DNA of 64,000 bases, taken from an uncultured Desulfobulbus sp. (GTDB taxonomy: Bacteria; Desulfobacterota; Desulfobulbia; Desulfobulbales; Desulfobulbaceae). The stretch spans positions 2,935,001 through 2,999,000 of the forward strand of contig NZ_OY760916.1 of NCBI RefSeq assembly GCF_963664075.1, in the 5' to 3' direction. Below are positions 18,845 through 28,190 of the stretch, in pieces (position 1 is the stretch's first letter; each line of letters opens with the position of its first letter). A program made the position numbers and the translations under genes. The notes beneath the pieces are model-generated. The model did no database searches. It saw only the letters and a program-made list of their open reading frames with translations, and was not told where the DNA came from.

Positions 18845-19825
18845 ATGGCAATAAAATACATCGAAATCATCGCTTCAGCCGACAGTGACAAAACTATCCA
18901 AGCCCTTGCCGAACGGGTGAAAGCAGTTGATTTTCGACAGGGAGAGGCTTGTGAGGACAGCATGCAGCAAACGCGGATGCTGGTCGAAGAGGAAAATCTC
19001 CAATTGGCCTTGGATGCCCTGCAAAATGTATTAGGCGCCCAGCCAACGGCGCGCATTGTGGTCCTGGCGGTTGAGGCCTCGTTGCCCAAGGATGAGGAAG
19101 AAGAGGAAGAGCCGAAAGACTCGGTCACGGCAGCCCGGGAACTCCTCTACGAACAGGTAGAACGGGGAGCTCGTCTCGATTCCAACTTTGCCCTCTTAGT
19201 CATTCTCTCCACAATCGTTGCCGCCATTGGTCTCATTGAAAATAATATTGCCGTGGTCATTGGTGCCATGGTTATTGCTCCGCTGCTGGGCCCCAACCTG
19301 GCGCTGAGTTTGGGGACAGCTCTTGGCGACGTTCCTCTGATGCGAAAATCTGCCCAAAGTCTGCTGGTCGGCGTTGCCCTGGCGGTGATTCTCTCCGCGC
19401 CCTTTGGCTATTTCTGGCCAGGGGAGCTCAACAGTACCGCCCTTGTGGAACGCACGACGGCCTCGCTGGACTCCATTGCGCTTGCCCTCGCCTCGGGAGC
19501 GGCAGCAGCACTTTCCCTGACGACGGGACTCTCCGGTGTGCTGGTTGGAGTGATGGTGGCGGTTGCCCTCCTACCACCCGCAGCAACTTTTGGCATCATG
19601 CTCGGCGATGGACACCCGGAACTTGCCGCCGGGGCGGGACTACTCCTGGCGGTCAATATTGTTTCCATCAACCTGGCGAGCAAGGTAGTGTTTATCCTCA
19701 AAGGGATTCACCCACGAACCTGGATGGAAAAAAAACAGGCCGCAAAAGCCATGCGCCGTTATGTAGTTGCCTGGGTACTGACCTTACTTGTTTTACTGGT
19801 TCTTATATATATTCGCCGCTCCTGA
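18845..19825 (+). CDS. DUF389 (TIGR00341-type) multi-pass membrane protein
   Basis: The 326-residue protein has a cytosolic N-terminal domain (about 1-100) of ferredoxin-like appearance, an acidic linker DEEEEEEPKD, and then the DUF389 membrane domain. That domain has about six helices, with conserved VIGAMVIAPLLGPNLALSLG and VGVMVAVALLPPAATFG. Function of the family is unknown, although a transport role is often assumed. It is monocistronic between two hairpins. Confidence 0.88.
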   Translation: MAIKYIEIIASADSDKTIQALAERVKAVDFRQGEACEDSMQQTRMLVEEENLQLALDALQNVLGAQPTARIVVLAVEASLPKDEEEEEEPKDSVTAARELLYEQVERGARLDSNFALLVILSTIVAAIGLIENNIAVVIGAMVIAPLLGPNLALSLGTALGDVPLMRKSAQSLLVGVALAVILSAPFGYFWPGELNSTALVERTTASLDSIALALASGAAAALSLTTGLSGVLVGVMVAVALLPPAATFGIMLGDGHPELAAGAGLLLAVNIVSINLASKVVFILKGIHPRTWMEKKQAAKAMRRYVVAWVLTLLVLLVLIYIRRS

Positions 19826-20121
19826 ACGCTTTTTTCCTTATCTCCGGCATCTGTCGGCAGCAGCAAGCTCTGCCAAAAAACAACAAATATTGATGCAACA
19901 CCTGCATATCTCTTTCACTTTCATTGTCACTTTCACAAAAACTTAACAATTGATTATCACAGAACATTTTAAATATCACCTGACAGCCTACAAATAATCA
20001 CAGTCAGCAACCCCCTGTAAAAGGGAGCTCTCCAAGCAGAGCAGTTGGTTTTGGAAGAAATTGAACGATTTGTTGGGGAGCAAAACTAAAACAGCCACTC
20101 GTGGTATCGATGATACCCTTC

Positions 20122-20172
20122 ATACAACAACAAAAGGCCCTGCACATCGTGCAGGGCCTTTTGTTGTTGTAT
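20122..20172. terminator. 24-bp perfect hairpin, bidirectional terminator between convergent genes
   Basis: Two exactly complementary 24-base arms (20122-20145 and 20149-20172) are separated by only three bases. The inner part is AAAAGGCCCTGCAC. It lies between the DUF389 gene (plus) and the FMN reductase gene (minus), where it can end both transcripts. A smaller inverted repeat GGTATC-n3-GATACC sits beside it at 20103-20117. Confidence 0.75.
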
Positions 20173-20205
20173 TGCTCTTTTCTAAATCCAAGGTTCAGGT
20201 CTTTG

Positions 20206-20766
20206 TTAGAGGGGTTGCTGGGCGTGCAACTTCACCCAGTCCACAAACCTATCCATCCACCCCTGAAGAAACACACGGCTCTCAGGACCGATATTCCCCT
20301 CGGCATCAAAGAGCCCTTCTTGAGCATGAATAAAGGCTTCCGGTTGCCCCAGGGTCGGCATATCCAGTGCGGCAAGAATAGTCCGCAGATGCTGCTGGGC
20401 AAGCGCCGTCCCCATGGCACCAATGGAGACACCAACAACCCCGGCAGGTTTTCCGCCCCAGACACTTTCCCCATACGGCCTCGAGCCATGATCAAGCGCA
20501 TTTTTCAGGACACCGGGAATGGAACGATTATATTCCGGGGTAACAAACAAAACGGCCTGGGATTTCTGGATGATTGCTTTAAACGCATTGGCCGCCTCAG
20601 GAGGATGGACATCCTCATCCTGATTATACAGGGGCAAGGTACCAATGGGGGCAAAGGTAAAGGAGACATCTTCTGGGGCCAACTTCACAAGCGCATCAGC
20701 AAAGGCCTGATTGAGAGATTCCTTACGCAAACTTCCGACAACGACGGCTACCTGATATTTTTTCAT
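20206..20766 (-). CDS. NADPH-dependent FMN reductase family protein
   Basis: About 186 residues from the ATG at 20766 (AAGGGA upstream). It is a flavodoxin-like fold with the phosphate loop VVGSLRKESLNQ, TPEYNRSIPGVLKNALD and GGKPAGVVGVSIGAMGT. These are hallmarks of the ChrR/YieF/azoreductase group that reduces quinones, chromate or azo compounds with NAD(P)H. It acts in the cytoplasm. It is single and convergent with the DUF389 gene. A partial MITE-like copy lies 55 bases upstream of the start. Confidence 0.93.
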   Translation of the reverse strand: MKKYQVAVVVGSLRKESLNQAFADALVKLAPEDVSFTFAPIGTLPLYNQDEDVHPPEAANAFKAIIQKSQAVLFVTPEYNRSIPGVLKNALDHGSRPYGESVWGGKPAGVVGVSIGAMGTALAQQHLRTILAALDMPTLGQPEAFIHAQEGLFDAEGNIGPESRVFLQGWMDRFVDWVKLHAQQPL

Positions 20767-20820
20767 ATGAGTATCCCTTTTTGACTGATGGGAATCTTGA
20801 ATAATTGCTTTTTCTTTCAA

Positions 20821-20896
20821 TCCCGGCGTCACGCTTAAAATTTTATCCTCGGAATATCATCTATATGCCTGCGGTAAAATTTTGCGCAATCCTTGG
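20821..20896 (-). repeat. MITE-like element, partial copy C
   Basis: About 76 bases match the inner part of copy B almost perfectly (CGGAATATCATCTATATGCC and flanks), in the same orientation as B. Neither terminal repeat is present, so it is a truncated remnant in the 5' region of the FMN reductase gene. Confidence 0.7.
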
Positions 20897-20979
20897 CCTT
20901 GATTGAAAAATCTAATTATTCAAGACACCCTGATATTTTAGAGTTTGCTAAACTGCATTACATTATTCAACATAGGAGA

Positions 20980-21717
20980 TTATGCCTGTAGATTTCGTCT
21001 GTTGACTCCCTGACCGCCAGCCCCCAAAGCAAACCATAATGGTGCCAGGGAACGCAGCGAGGATTGTTCGATGAACCCGGGGGGCCCTCGGTCATCCAGA
21101 ATACCAGCCCTCTCCTCTTCCGCCAGGTGCCTGAGTGCCCATCGAGCAAGAGACTCAAGCTCTCCAAGCTCTATTTTTTGCTCCGAAATCCCAACGTTTC
21201 TCTGAGCCGGGGATTGCGAATGATCCACTGCGACAATCAGCACATTTTCCTCTCTGAGCTCACTCAGTGCCCGCCCCATGCTCCAATAGTCGTGAGGGGT
21301 ATGCTCTTGCGGCAGGCTCAGCTGGACAAGGGGAAAATAGAGCTCTGGAAAAAGAGCCTGCAGCCGTGCCAGCACAGAGGGATCGATTTCCCTGCGGCTG
21401 GTCAACTCTACCTGCTGCTCTTTCCGCTTCATGAGTTCCACGATAATTCGAGCCAGTTCCGGACTTCCCATGGACGAAAAGCGCAGAGTTTCTTTCTGAC
21501 CATCCGTCTTCCTCTGCTCCTGCCATGAAAAATAGGTCGAATCTTCTGCAACCTCAAGCACAGAGGAAGAGCCAAATCCATGTACCAACACCAGCGCATC
21601 TGGTCGGGATAACTCCTGGGTTTGCTGCTTAAAAGAGGAATACACGCCAGACAGGCCCTTGGCCTCACTGAACTGAGCTGCCCCTAGAGCTGTAATGAAA
21701 AGACTCGGCTGGAACAT
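20980..21717 (-). CDS. LigB-fold (DODA/YgiD-like) protein lacking canonical metal ligands
   Basis: The 245-residue protein follows the pattern of class III extradiol dioxygenases: MFQPSLFITALGAAQ, a PDALVLVHGFG strand, PLVQLSL, GRALSELREENVLIV and a C-terminal LAPLWFALGAGGQG. The usual iron- or zinc-binding HGSP at the N-terminus is ITAL here. The histidine of the HYALG segment is replaced (DYWSMG), and the later His-Asn pair is absent. A metal-dependent ring-opening reaction is therefore unlikely. It is divergent from a LysR regulator, which suggests joint regulation. Confidence 0.6.
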   Translation of the reverse strand: MFQPSLFITALGAAQFSEAKGLSGVYSSFKQQTQELSRPDALVLVHGFGSSSVLEVAEDSTYFSWQEQRKTDGQKETLRFSSMGSPELARIIVELMKRKEQQVELTSRREIDPSVLARLQALFPELYFPLVQLSLPQEHTPHDYWSMGRALSELREENVLIVAVDHSQSPAQRNVGISEQKIELGELESLARWALRHLAEEERAGILDDRGPPGFIEQSSLRSLAPLWFALGAGGQGVNRRNLQA

Positions 21718-21860
21718 ACTCTTCCTCCATGAAGAAACGCCTATAACAAGAGTCGCTCCCTCCTGAAACAGGTTAACGCTGTGAGTTGCTCTTGACTTGC
21801 ACAGTAATATTGGATTATTTGCAAATCAATTAGGCACAACAGCACACAGGAGATGCAAAA

Positions 21861-22757
21861 ATGCACGCTAAGGGATGGGATGATTATCTCTACTTTCTGA
21901 AAGTCGCAAGTTGCGGCACTATTAAGGGTGCCTCCCAGGAGTTGGGGGTCAATTACTCCTCGGTGTTCCGTCGCATCAATGCGCTTGAGGAAAAACTGGA
22001 AGTTCGCCTTTTTGAACGGCTGAAATCAGGCTACCGGCTGACCCAGGCCGGTGAGGATATCCTTGAGCGGGTGCAGCAGGTCGAAGAACACATGGATGCC
22101 ATTGAACGGCTGATTCAGGGCAAGGATGTGCATTTAAGAGGGACCATACACATATCGACCACCGACACCATCGGATATTACTGGCTTCCTCCCTATATTC
22201 GACGTTTTAAAGAGCTCTATCCTGATATCATTCTGGATGTGGATATCAAGACCCGTTTTACCAGCCTGAGCAAACGCGAAGCGGATATAGTCCTGCCTGC
22301 GGTCAATAACCAACCCGACTACATGGTCGGTAAAAAACTGGCACCGATCCATGTTCGTCTCTACGCCTCACAGTCGTATATCGCGCAACACGGTGCTCCG
22401 AAAACACCGGCGGATATATTTGACCATCGGATTCTTTTACCCAATGAATCACTGGCCGGACTCCCTGCCAATAAATGGCTTCGCCAGCACGCGGACGAAG
22501 AAAAGACTGCAGCCTGCAGCGATAAGCTCAGCGGGCTCTATCACCTGGCCCTCCAGGATATGGGGCTCACTGTTTTACCCCACTATCTGGGAGGGGCAGA
22601 TCCCAGGCTTGTCGAATTGATGCCCTTGCCCGCAGAATGCAACCATCATATCTGGATTCTCACCCATCCCGATATTCGCTTCACTGCCCGGGTGAAAGCC
22701 TTTATGCAGTTCATGTACAAGGAAACTGAAGGTGCCTATGCTCAAGACTCACCTTAA
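21861..22757 (+). CDS. LysR-family transcriptional regulator
   Basis: The 298-residue protein has an N-terminal winged helix (about 5-65), with TIKGASQELGVNYSSVFRRI and LEVRLFERLKSGYRLTQAG, and then a type 2 periplasmic-binding-like effector domain. The group resembles small LysR proteins that often govern a divergent gene. Here that would be the LigB-like gene, across a 143-base interval. The effector is not predictable. Confidence 0.93.
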   Translation: MHAKGWDDYLYFLKVASCGTIKGASQELGVNYSSVFRRINALEEKLEVRLFERLKSGYRLTQAGEDILERVQQVEEHMDAIERLIQGKDVHLRGTIHISTTDTIGYYWLPPYIRRFKELYPDIILDVDIKTRFTSLSKREADIVLPAVNNQPDYMVGKKLAPIHVRLYASQSYIAQHGAPKTPADIFDHRILLPNESLAGLPANKWLRQHADEEKTAACSDKLSGLYHLALQDMGLTVLPHYLGGADPRLVELMPLPAECNHHIWILTHPDIRFTARVKAFMQFMYKETEGAYAQDSP

Positions 22758-22856
22758 GGTGCCCGGTCACCGCCCCCCCACCATTGCCAAGAAGAGGGGG
22801 ATGAAGTATTTTTGTATCTTTCGTTTATTTCTCAACCCCGAATCTCTCCTGCATTC

Positions 22857-25847
22857 ATGCTATACACTCCCAAACAATCACCGGGCGTTACCGAATACAT
22901 CCAAGCCCTGAAAGGCTCGCCCCGCTTTGGTCCCCAGGTGGTCCATCACCAAGAGCTGCGCAGCAGCAGTTCACGGTTTGGGAAACTCAAGTCTCCGCTG
23001 CCCCCCTCATTGCAGAGGGCTCTCACCAACTCTGGCTACAAACAGTTTTTCAGCCATCAACAGGAGGCCATTGATCGCATTCGCGCAGGCGAAGATGTGA
23101 TTGTCGCCACCCCCACAGCCAGTGGTAAAAGTCTTATTTACAATGTGCCCGTGCTCGAACGCGTGCTTGAGGATAATTCCACCCGTGCGCTGTATCTCTT
23201 CCCCTTAAAAGCACTTGCCCAAGACCAACTGCGCTGGATCAACGAATTTACCCAACATATCCCAGAACTTGATCAGCATATCGCCCTTATCTGTGACGGC
23301 GACACCTCGGATTACAAACGACGCAAGATGCGGGAAAAGCCCCCCAACATCCTTATAACCAACCCCGACATGCTTCATCTCTCCATGCTCGGTTATAACG
23401 ATAACTGGTCACAGCTTTGGCAGGGGCTGCGCTATATCATTATCGATGAGGTGCATACCTACCGCGGAGTTTTTGGCAGCCATATGGCCTGGGTTATGCG
23501 ACGGCTGATTCGTATCTGCGCAAAATTTGGCGTCAGCCCCCAATTTATTCTTTCCTCAGCTACCGTGGGGAATCCCGGCGAGTTAGCCCAGGCGTTGATC
23601 AACCGGGAGGTTTCCGTGGTCAGCGAGTCCGGTGCTCCCCGTGGTCAACGTCACTTCATCATGATCGATCCCATCGATTCAGCTGCTGCTGCCGCCTGTC
23701 AGATGTTGGAGGCCGCCCTAAAACGAGGACTGCGCACCATCGTCTATACCCAGGCGCGTAAAATGACCGAGCTGATCTATATCTGGACCCGGGATCGACT
23801 TGGGGATATGCGCGACAAGCTCACCTCCTACCGAGCCGGATTTCTGCCGGAAGAACGGCGGGAGATCGAGGGACGACTCACCAGCGGCAACCTTCTAGGA
23901 GTGATCTCTACCTCAGCCCTGGAGCTGGGAATAGACATCGGCAGCCTGGACATCTGCATTATGGTGGGCTACCCGGGGACCATCATGGCCACCTGGCAAC
24001 GTGGAGGTCGAGTGGGACGACGTCAACGGGACTCACTTATCATCATGGTGGGGCAGGAAGACGCACTGGACCAGTATTTTCTGCGCCATCCCCAGGATTT
24101 TTTTGAGCGGGAGGTGGAGTCCGCGGTGCTCAACCCAGACAACCCGGTAATTGCCCGGAAGCATCTGCTCTGTGCGGCGACCGAGTATCCGCTGACAGCG
24201 GATGAATCCGTGGTCAATACCCCAGCCGCCCAGGCGGCGATTACAGAGCTGGTCGCTCAGGCAGAACTGCTGCTTGGCTCCGATGGTCGCACCTGGTTCT
24301 CCGGCCGCAAGTATCCACACCGAGAGGTGGACCTTCGAGGCAGCGGCCGCTCCTTCACCATTCGTGAATCAGGCACAAAAAATGGTGTCCTGGGTCAGAT
24401 CGATGGCAACCGCGCTCTCAAAGAATGCCACCCCGGTGCCATCTACCTGCACCGCGGAGAAACCTACCTCATAGGGCAGCTTGATCTGGAAGCCCACGAA
24501 GTCATCGCCTCTCGAAAACAGGTCAACTATTTTACCCGTACCCTGGGGACCAAGGAGACGGAGATTCTCGCCACTCTGGCCCTGATCGAACACCAGGCCA
24601 CCGATGAATATCCCAGTTACCGGCTTGGGCTGGGCCGACTCAAGGTGACCGATCAGGTCACGGGCTTTCAGCGACGCCTGGTCAGCGGGCACCGGGTGAT
24701 CTCAACCCAGCCACTGGATCTGCCTCCAACCGTCTTTGAGACCGAGGGATTATGGATAGAAATCCCACCCCTTCTCCAGCAACAGCTCGAAAAATCATTG
24801 CTCCACTTCATGGGTGGGATTCATGCCCTGGAACATGCGGCTATCGGCATCTTTCCCCTGCTCGTGCTCTGCGATCGCAACGATATCGGTGGTATCTCGT
24901 ATCCCTTGCACCCCCAACTGGAAAAACCGGCCGTTTTCATTTACGACGGTCAGCCCGGAGGGGTGGGCCTTTCCCGTGAGGCCTTTCACCAGGCAGGAGA
25001 ACTCCTCGCCAGCACCCTGGCGGCCATTGCCTCCTGCCCCTGTGAGACAGGATGCCCTTCCTGCGTCCACTCACCGAAATGCGGATCGGGGAACCGGCCC
25101 ATCGATAAGGAAGCCGCTCACCAACTCCTTCTTGGCCTGGGCTCCCAGCTCCCCACTCACTGCTTCAAACGTATCGAGGTCGAACCAACTACAGACCAGG
25201 AGGCCCCTCCGGAGACCGAGGAAAACCTAAAGGCCTCCGAACCGGCCGCCAGGCTTCCGAAACGATACGGTGTTTTTGACATCGAAACCCAAAAATCGGC
25301 GGCCGAGGTCGGCGGATGGAACAAGGCGGAGAAGATGCTGGTCTCGGTGGCGGTGGTTTATGATGCCGAACTCGATGAGTATCTGGTCTTTCGAGAGGGC
25401 GAGGTCAACGAGTTGATTGCGCATCTTCAGGGGCTTGAGCTGGTGGTGGGCTTTAACAATAAACGCTTTGATAACCAGGTGCTCTATGGCTACGCCGAAC
25501 ATAATCTGGCAGCCCACCCGACCCTCGATATTTTGGAGGTGGTAAAAAATCAACTGGGGTATCGTCTCAGCCTCAACAACCTGGCTGAAAACACCCTGGG
25601 AGTACAGAAATCGGCGGATGGCTTAATGGCACTCAAATGGTACCGCCAGGGCCGTATCGACAAGATAATTACCTACTGCACCAAAGACGTTGAAGTCACC
25701 CGGGACCTGTTTCTCTTTGGCCTTGAAAACGGCTACCTGCTCTTTAAAAACAAGTCGGGTTCCCTGGTACGTTGCCCTGTGGATTTTTCCTCGGCTCTGG
25801 ATCTATACAGCGAGCAATCCGGCCCGAAAAAAGCTCTCCTATCGTGA
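22857..25847 (+). CDS. MrfA-MrfB fusion: DExH repair helicase with C-terminal DEDD exonuclease domain
   Basis: The 996-residue protein (ATG 22857; a TTG at 22812 is possible) joins two proteins that are separate in Bacillus. Residues about 1-760 match MrfA/YprA. They include Walker A TPTASGKS (near 85-92), DEVH (197-200), a C-terminal helicase half with TSALELGIDIG, and a DUF1998 zinc cluster CPCETGCPSC...KC (727-742). After an acidic linker, residues about 800-970 form an RNase H-like DEDD exonuclease as in MrfB/YprB, with Asp808 and Glu810 (GVFDIETQ), Asp872 (NKRFDNQ) and Tyr940-x3-Asp944. In B. subtilis MrfA and MrfB act in mitomycin-lesion excision repair. The fusion suggests they work as one unit here. 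All exonuclease acidic residues are kept. Confidence 0.9.
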   Translation: MLYTPKQSPGVTEYIQALKGSPRFGPQVVHHQELRSSSSRFGKLKSPLPPSLQRALTNSGYKQFFSHQQEAIDRIRAGEDVIVATPTASGKSLIYNVPVLERVLEDNSTRALYLFPLKALAQDQLRWINEFTQHIPELDQHIALICDGDTSDYKRRKMREKPPNILITNPDMLHLSMLGYNDNWSQLWQGLRYIIIDEVHTYRGVFGSHMAWVMRRLIRICAKFGVSPQFILSSATVGNPGELAQALINREVSVVSESGAPRGQRHFIMIDPIDSAAAAACQMLEAALKRGLRTIVYTQARKMTELIYIWTRDRLGDMRDKLTSYRAGFLPEERREIEGRLTSGNLLGVISTSALELGIDIGSLDICIMVGYPGTIMATWQRGGRVGRRQRDSLIIMVGQEDALDQYFLRHPQDFFEREVESAVLNPDNPVIARKHLLCAATEYPLTADESVVNTPAAQAAITELVAQAELLLGSDGRTWFSGRKYPHREVDLRGSGRSFTIRESGTKNGVLGQIDGNRALKECHPGAIYLHRGETYLIGQLDLEAHEVIASRKQVNYFTRTLGTKETEILATLALIEHQATDEYPSYRLGLGRLKVTDQVTGFQRRLVSGHRVISTQPLDLPPTVFETEGLWIEIPPLLQQQLEKSLLHFMGGIHALEHAAIGIFPLLVLCDRNDIGGISYPLHPQLEKPAVFIYDGQPGGVGLSREAFHQAGELLASTLAAIASCPCETGCPSCVHSPKCGSGNRPIDKEAAHQLLLGLGSQLPTHCFKRIEVEPTTDQEAPPETEENLKASEPAARLPKRYGVFDIETQKSAAEVGGWNKAEKMLVSVAVVYDAELDEYLVFREGEVNELIAHLQGLELVVGFNNKRFDNQVLYGYAEHNLAAHPTLDILEVVKNQLGYRLSLNNLAENTLGVQKSADGLMALKWYRQGRIDKIITYCTKDVEVTRDLFLFGLENGYLLFKNKSGSLVRCPVDFSSALDLYSEQSGPKKALLS

Positions 25848-26113
25848 GAAGAAACACTCCTGCTCCCCTTGTCCGCTTTCCCTTTTTTTATTTGCTGATC
25901 TTTTCTTTGCATCCACCCGCCACTTCCCCCTATAATAACTTACACTTCAATCGGTGGCAGTTGCTGCTCTCAGCGCAACATCGGCAGCTCCCCAACTGAT
26001 ACAGTTGTACTTTTTTGATTTGTCACCTGGAAGAAATCTGACGAACCGATGAGTGCTCACGGATAGAAAGAACACCTTCACTGTTCTCGGGCTTTTCGGC
26101 GAGGAACCATTGC

Positions 26114-26587
26114 ATGAAACAAAGCACCCTCAGTAAAATCTCAGCACAGCTGGTTGAGAAACTGGCGCAACTCGCACGCCAGGCTCGCGCTCTTGCAGGG
26201 GCCTCATTATCCGTTTTCCCAAACCACATTTTCACCTCGAATGCACAAGGGGAACAGACAGCCCAAGCCAGCGACCAGCGCCAGCACCCCCGGGTTGCAC
26301 TGCGCAATACCACGGTCCACGTAACCGATGGCTGCCTCTTTGCCACTGCGCTTCTGGAGAATATCTCCCCGAGCGGACTCTGCATCTGCAACCTTCCCGA
26401 GCAACTCTACAAAAATGCGGGCAAACTGACCGTCTTTTCCAGCGATGATCCAGGGTTGCCGGTCCTGCAAATTGAACCACGCTGGCAAAGGACAAACTGG
26501 CGCGGCAAGACCATTGGTGCAGTCATCCTCAACGCCACCGATGCCTGGCGACTTTTTTTCGTACATACCGCCGGACAATTCACCTGA
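26114..26587 (+). CDS. PilZ-domain protein (putative c-di-GMP receptor)
   Basis: The 157-residue protein has a helical N-terminus (about 1-50) and then a PilZ barrel with both c-di-GMP motifs: RQHPR (R-x3-R) and NISPSG (N-x-S-x2-G). PilZ proteins change motility, exopolysaccharide or other outputs on binding c-di-GMP. A GAGGAA site lies 7 bases before the ATG. It stands alone between the repair helicase and the usp gene, so the output is unknown. Confidence 0.82.
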   Translation: MKQSTLSKISAQLVEKLAQLARQARALAGASLSVFPNHIFTSNAQGEQTAQASDQRQHPRVALRNTTVHVTDGCLFATALLENISPSGLCICNLPEQLYKNAGKLTVFSSDDPGLPVLQIEPRWQRTNWRGKTIGAVILNATDAWRLFFVHTAGQFT

Positions 26588-26742
26588 GCACCTACCAAGG
26601 AACAGGGAGCAAACCAATGGACGCCATGAGCAATGCAACCTGTGATTGTATTCTTCAAAGAGATGATTATTTTTTCTCTATAACGATCTGATCCTGCCGT
26701 ATCCTGCTTAACGTTCTCTCCCCTTGCAACTGGAGGTAACCT

Positions 26743-27198
26743 GTGAGTAACTGGAAGCGGATAATTATCGCCATTAACGATTCCCAGCCCTCTCTTGACG
26801 CCGTTGCCTATGTCGGCGGTATCGCTGGCCACCAAGAAGGCATGCATCTCTGCCTGCTGCACGTTTTTCCCAAACCACCACCCGATCATTTCCGCACGGA
26901 TGGCTCATCTGAGACCTACGCGGACAAACAGATCCAAGATTCGAAAGCACTCTTTGCCCGGGCCCAGGAAGTACTTCTCCGCCATGGGGTCCCCTCTCAG
27001 GCAATAAGCACTCGCAGTGTCATCGCCACCGGCCAATCGATCAGCGAGGCTATCCTCGATCTCCAGGAAAAAGAAGCTTTCGGCACCATCGTTGTAGGAA
27101 AACGCGGTATCACCAGAGCTGAGGAGTTTCTTTTCGGCTCTATTTCCAATGCCCTCATACATAATGGCCGAGACATCGCAGTCTGGGTGATTGGCTAA
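26743..27198 (+). CDS. Universal stress protein (UspA family)
   Basis: The 151-residue protein begins at a GTG after GGAGGT. It has the Usp fold start RIIIAINDSQPSLDAV and the ATP-binding signature G-x2-G-x9-G-S (GKRGITRAEEFLFGS), so it belongs to the nucleotide-binding branch. Its stop codon overlaps the ATG of the kinase-fold gene by one base, which implies translational coupling and a shared task. Confidence 0.93.
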   Translation: MSNWKRIIIAINDSQPSLDAVAYVGGIAGHQEGMHLCLLHVFPKPPPDHFRTDGSSETYADKQIQDSKALFARAQEVLLRHGVPSQAISTRSVIATGQSISEAILDLQEKEAFGTIVVGKRGITRAEEFLFGSISNALIHNGRDIAVWVIG

Positions 27199-28190
27199 TG
27201 AACAGCTACAGCGATATCTCCGTTCTCTCGGAGCAGGCACGGAAGACTCTTTCCACGCACCGGGTCACCCGCTCCATGCGTCGTCCCTCGCGGGTCTACA
27301 CCGACACCAGCGATTTCACCACGATCGATTACGGTGATGTCATTCGGGTAGAAAACCGAAGTTTTCTCATCACCTCCTACACCAAAGAAGGACGTTTTGG
27401 GGTTGATGAACAGATCAAGCCCTGGGTTCCCAAGGTGGTCGACCTGGAAACCATGGCCCATTACATCCTTAAACTCGAGTTTGAAGAGAGCTTTGCTATT
27501 CGCCTGGGACGTTTTTCCGTCACCTGCTACCGCAGCCCCCAAAAAGAGGCTCATATTCTAGAGCTGGTCCAGGGCCGCCCTCACTTCATGCAGGGGGAGA
27601 CGCTGAGGGATGAGGCGGGAAATCTGGTCCGCGTTCTCACCCCGATTTCTGGCAAGCGGCTCGATAAGGTGATCCACAGCGAGAGCAGCCATGAGGACTA
27701 TTTTCACCAGGAATTACCCGAAATTCTTGACCGGTTCATGGGCTGCCTGCAGGGAATCGCCTTTCTGCATCAGCACGGGTTTCGCCACGGAGATATTCGC
27801 CGCGATCATATCTTTGTCGACCGGCAGACCGGCCTCTACTCCTGGATCGACTATGATTACGATTTTCATCTTCCTGAAAAACCCTTTGCCCTGGATCTCT
27901 ACGAACTGGGCAACGTGCTGATCTACCTCGTGGGGCGGGGGGACTACCATGCCCGTGAAATTCTAGCTGACCCGTCCCTGGGACAGACGACGCTTAATCT
28001 GCTTACCCCCCAGGATTATTCTCTGCTGACGCACAACCGTGTCGTCAACCTGCAAAAACTTTTCCCCTACATTCCCGATACCCTCAACAATATCCTGCTT
28101 CATTTTGCCGCTGGCACAGAAGTCTTTTACGAGCAGGTCGATGAGATGGTCACCGATCTGCACCATGCCCTCACTCACTGGTCACAGTGA
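27198..28190 (+). CDS. Protein-kinase-fold protein coupled to UspA
   Basis: The 330-residue protein carries a kinase-like catalytic core: FRHGDIRRDHIF (HGD replacing HRD, with His in the place of the usual Asn) and SWIDYDYDF in the position of DFG. A YILKLEFEE segment may supply the ATP lysine. There is no clear glycine-rich loop. It resembles the lipopolysaccharide kinase (WaaP) and aminoglycoside phosphotransferase superfamily more than Ser/Thr kinases. Activity and substrate are unknown. The one-base overlap with usp suggests a stress-linked pair. Confidence 0.7.
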   Translation: MNSYSDISVLSEQARKTLSTHRVTRSMRRPSRVYTDTSDFTTIDYGDVIRVENRSFLITSYTKEGRFGVDEQIKPWVPKVVDLETMAHYILKLEFEESFAIRLGRFSVTCYRSPQKEAHILELVQGRPHFMQGETLRDEAGNLVRVLTPISGKRLDKVIHSESSHEDYFHQELPEILDRFMGCLQGIAFLHQHGFRHGDIRRDHIFVDRQTGLYSWIDYDYDFHLPEKPFALDLYELGNVLIYLVGRGDYHAREILADPSLGQTTLNLLTPQDYSLLTHNRVVNLQKLFPYIPDTLNNILLHFAAGTEVFYEQVDEMVTDLHHALTHWSQ

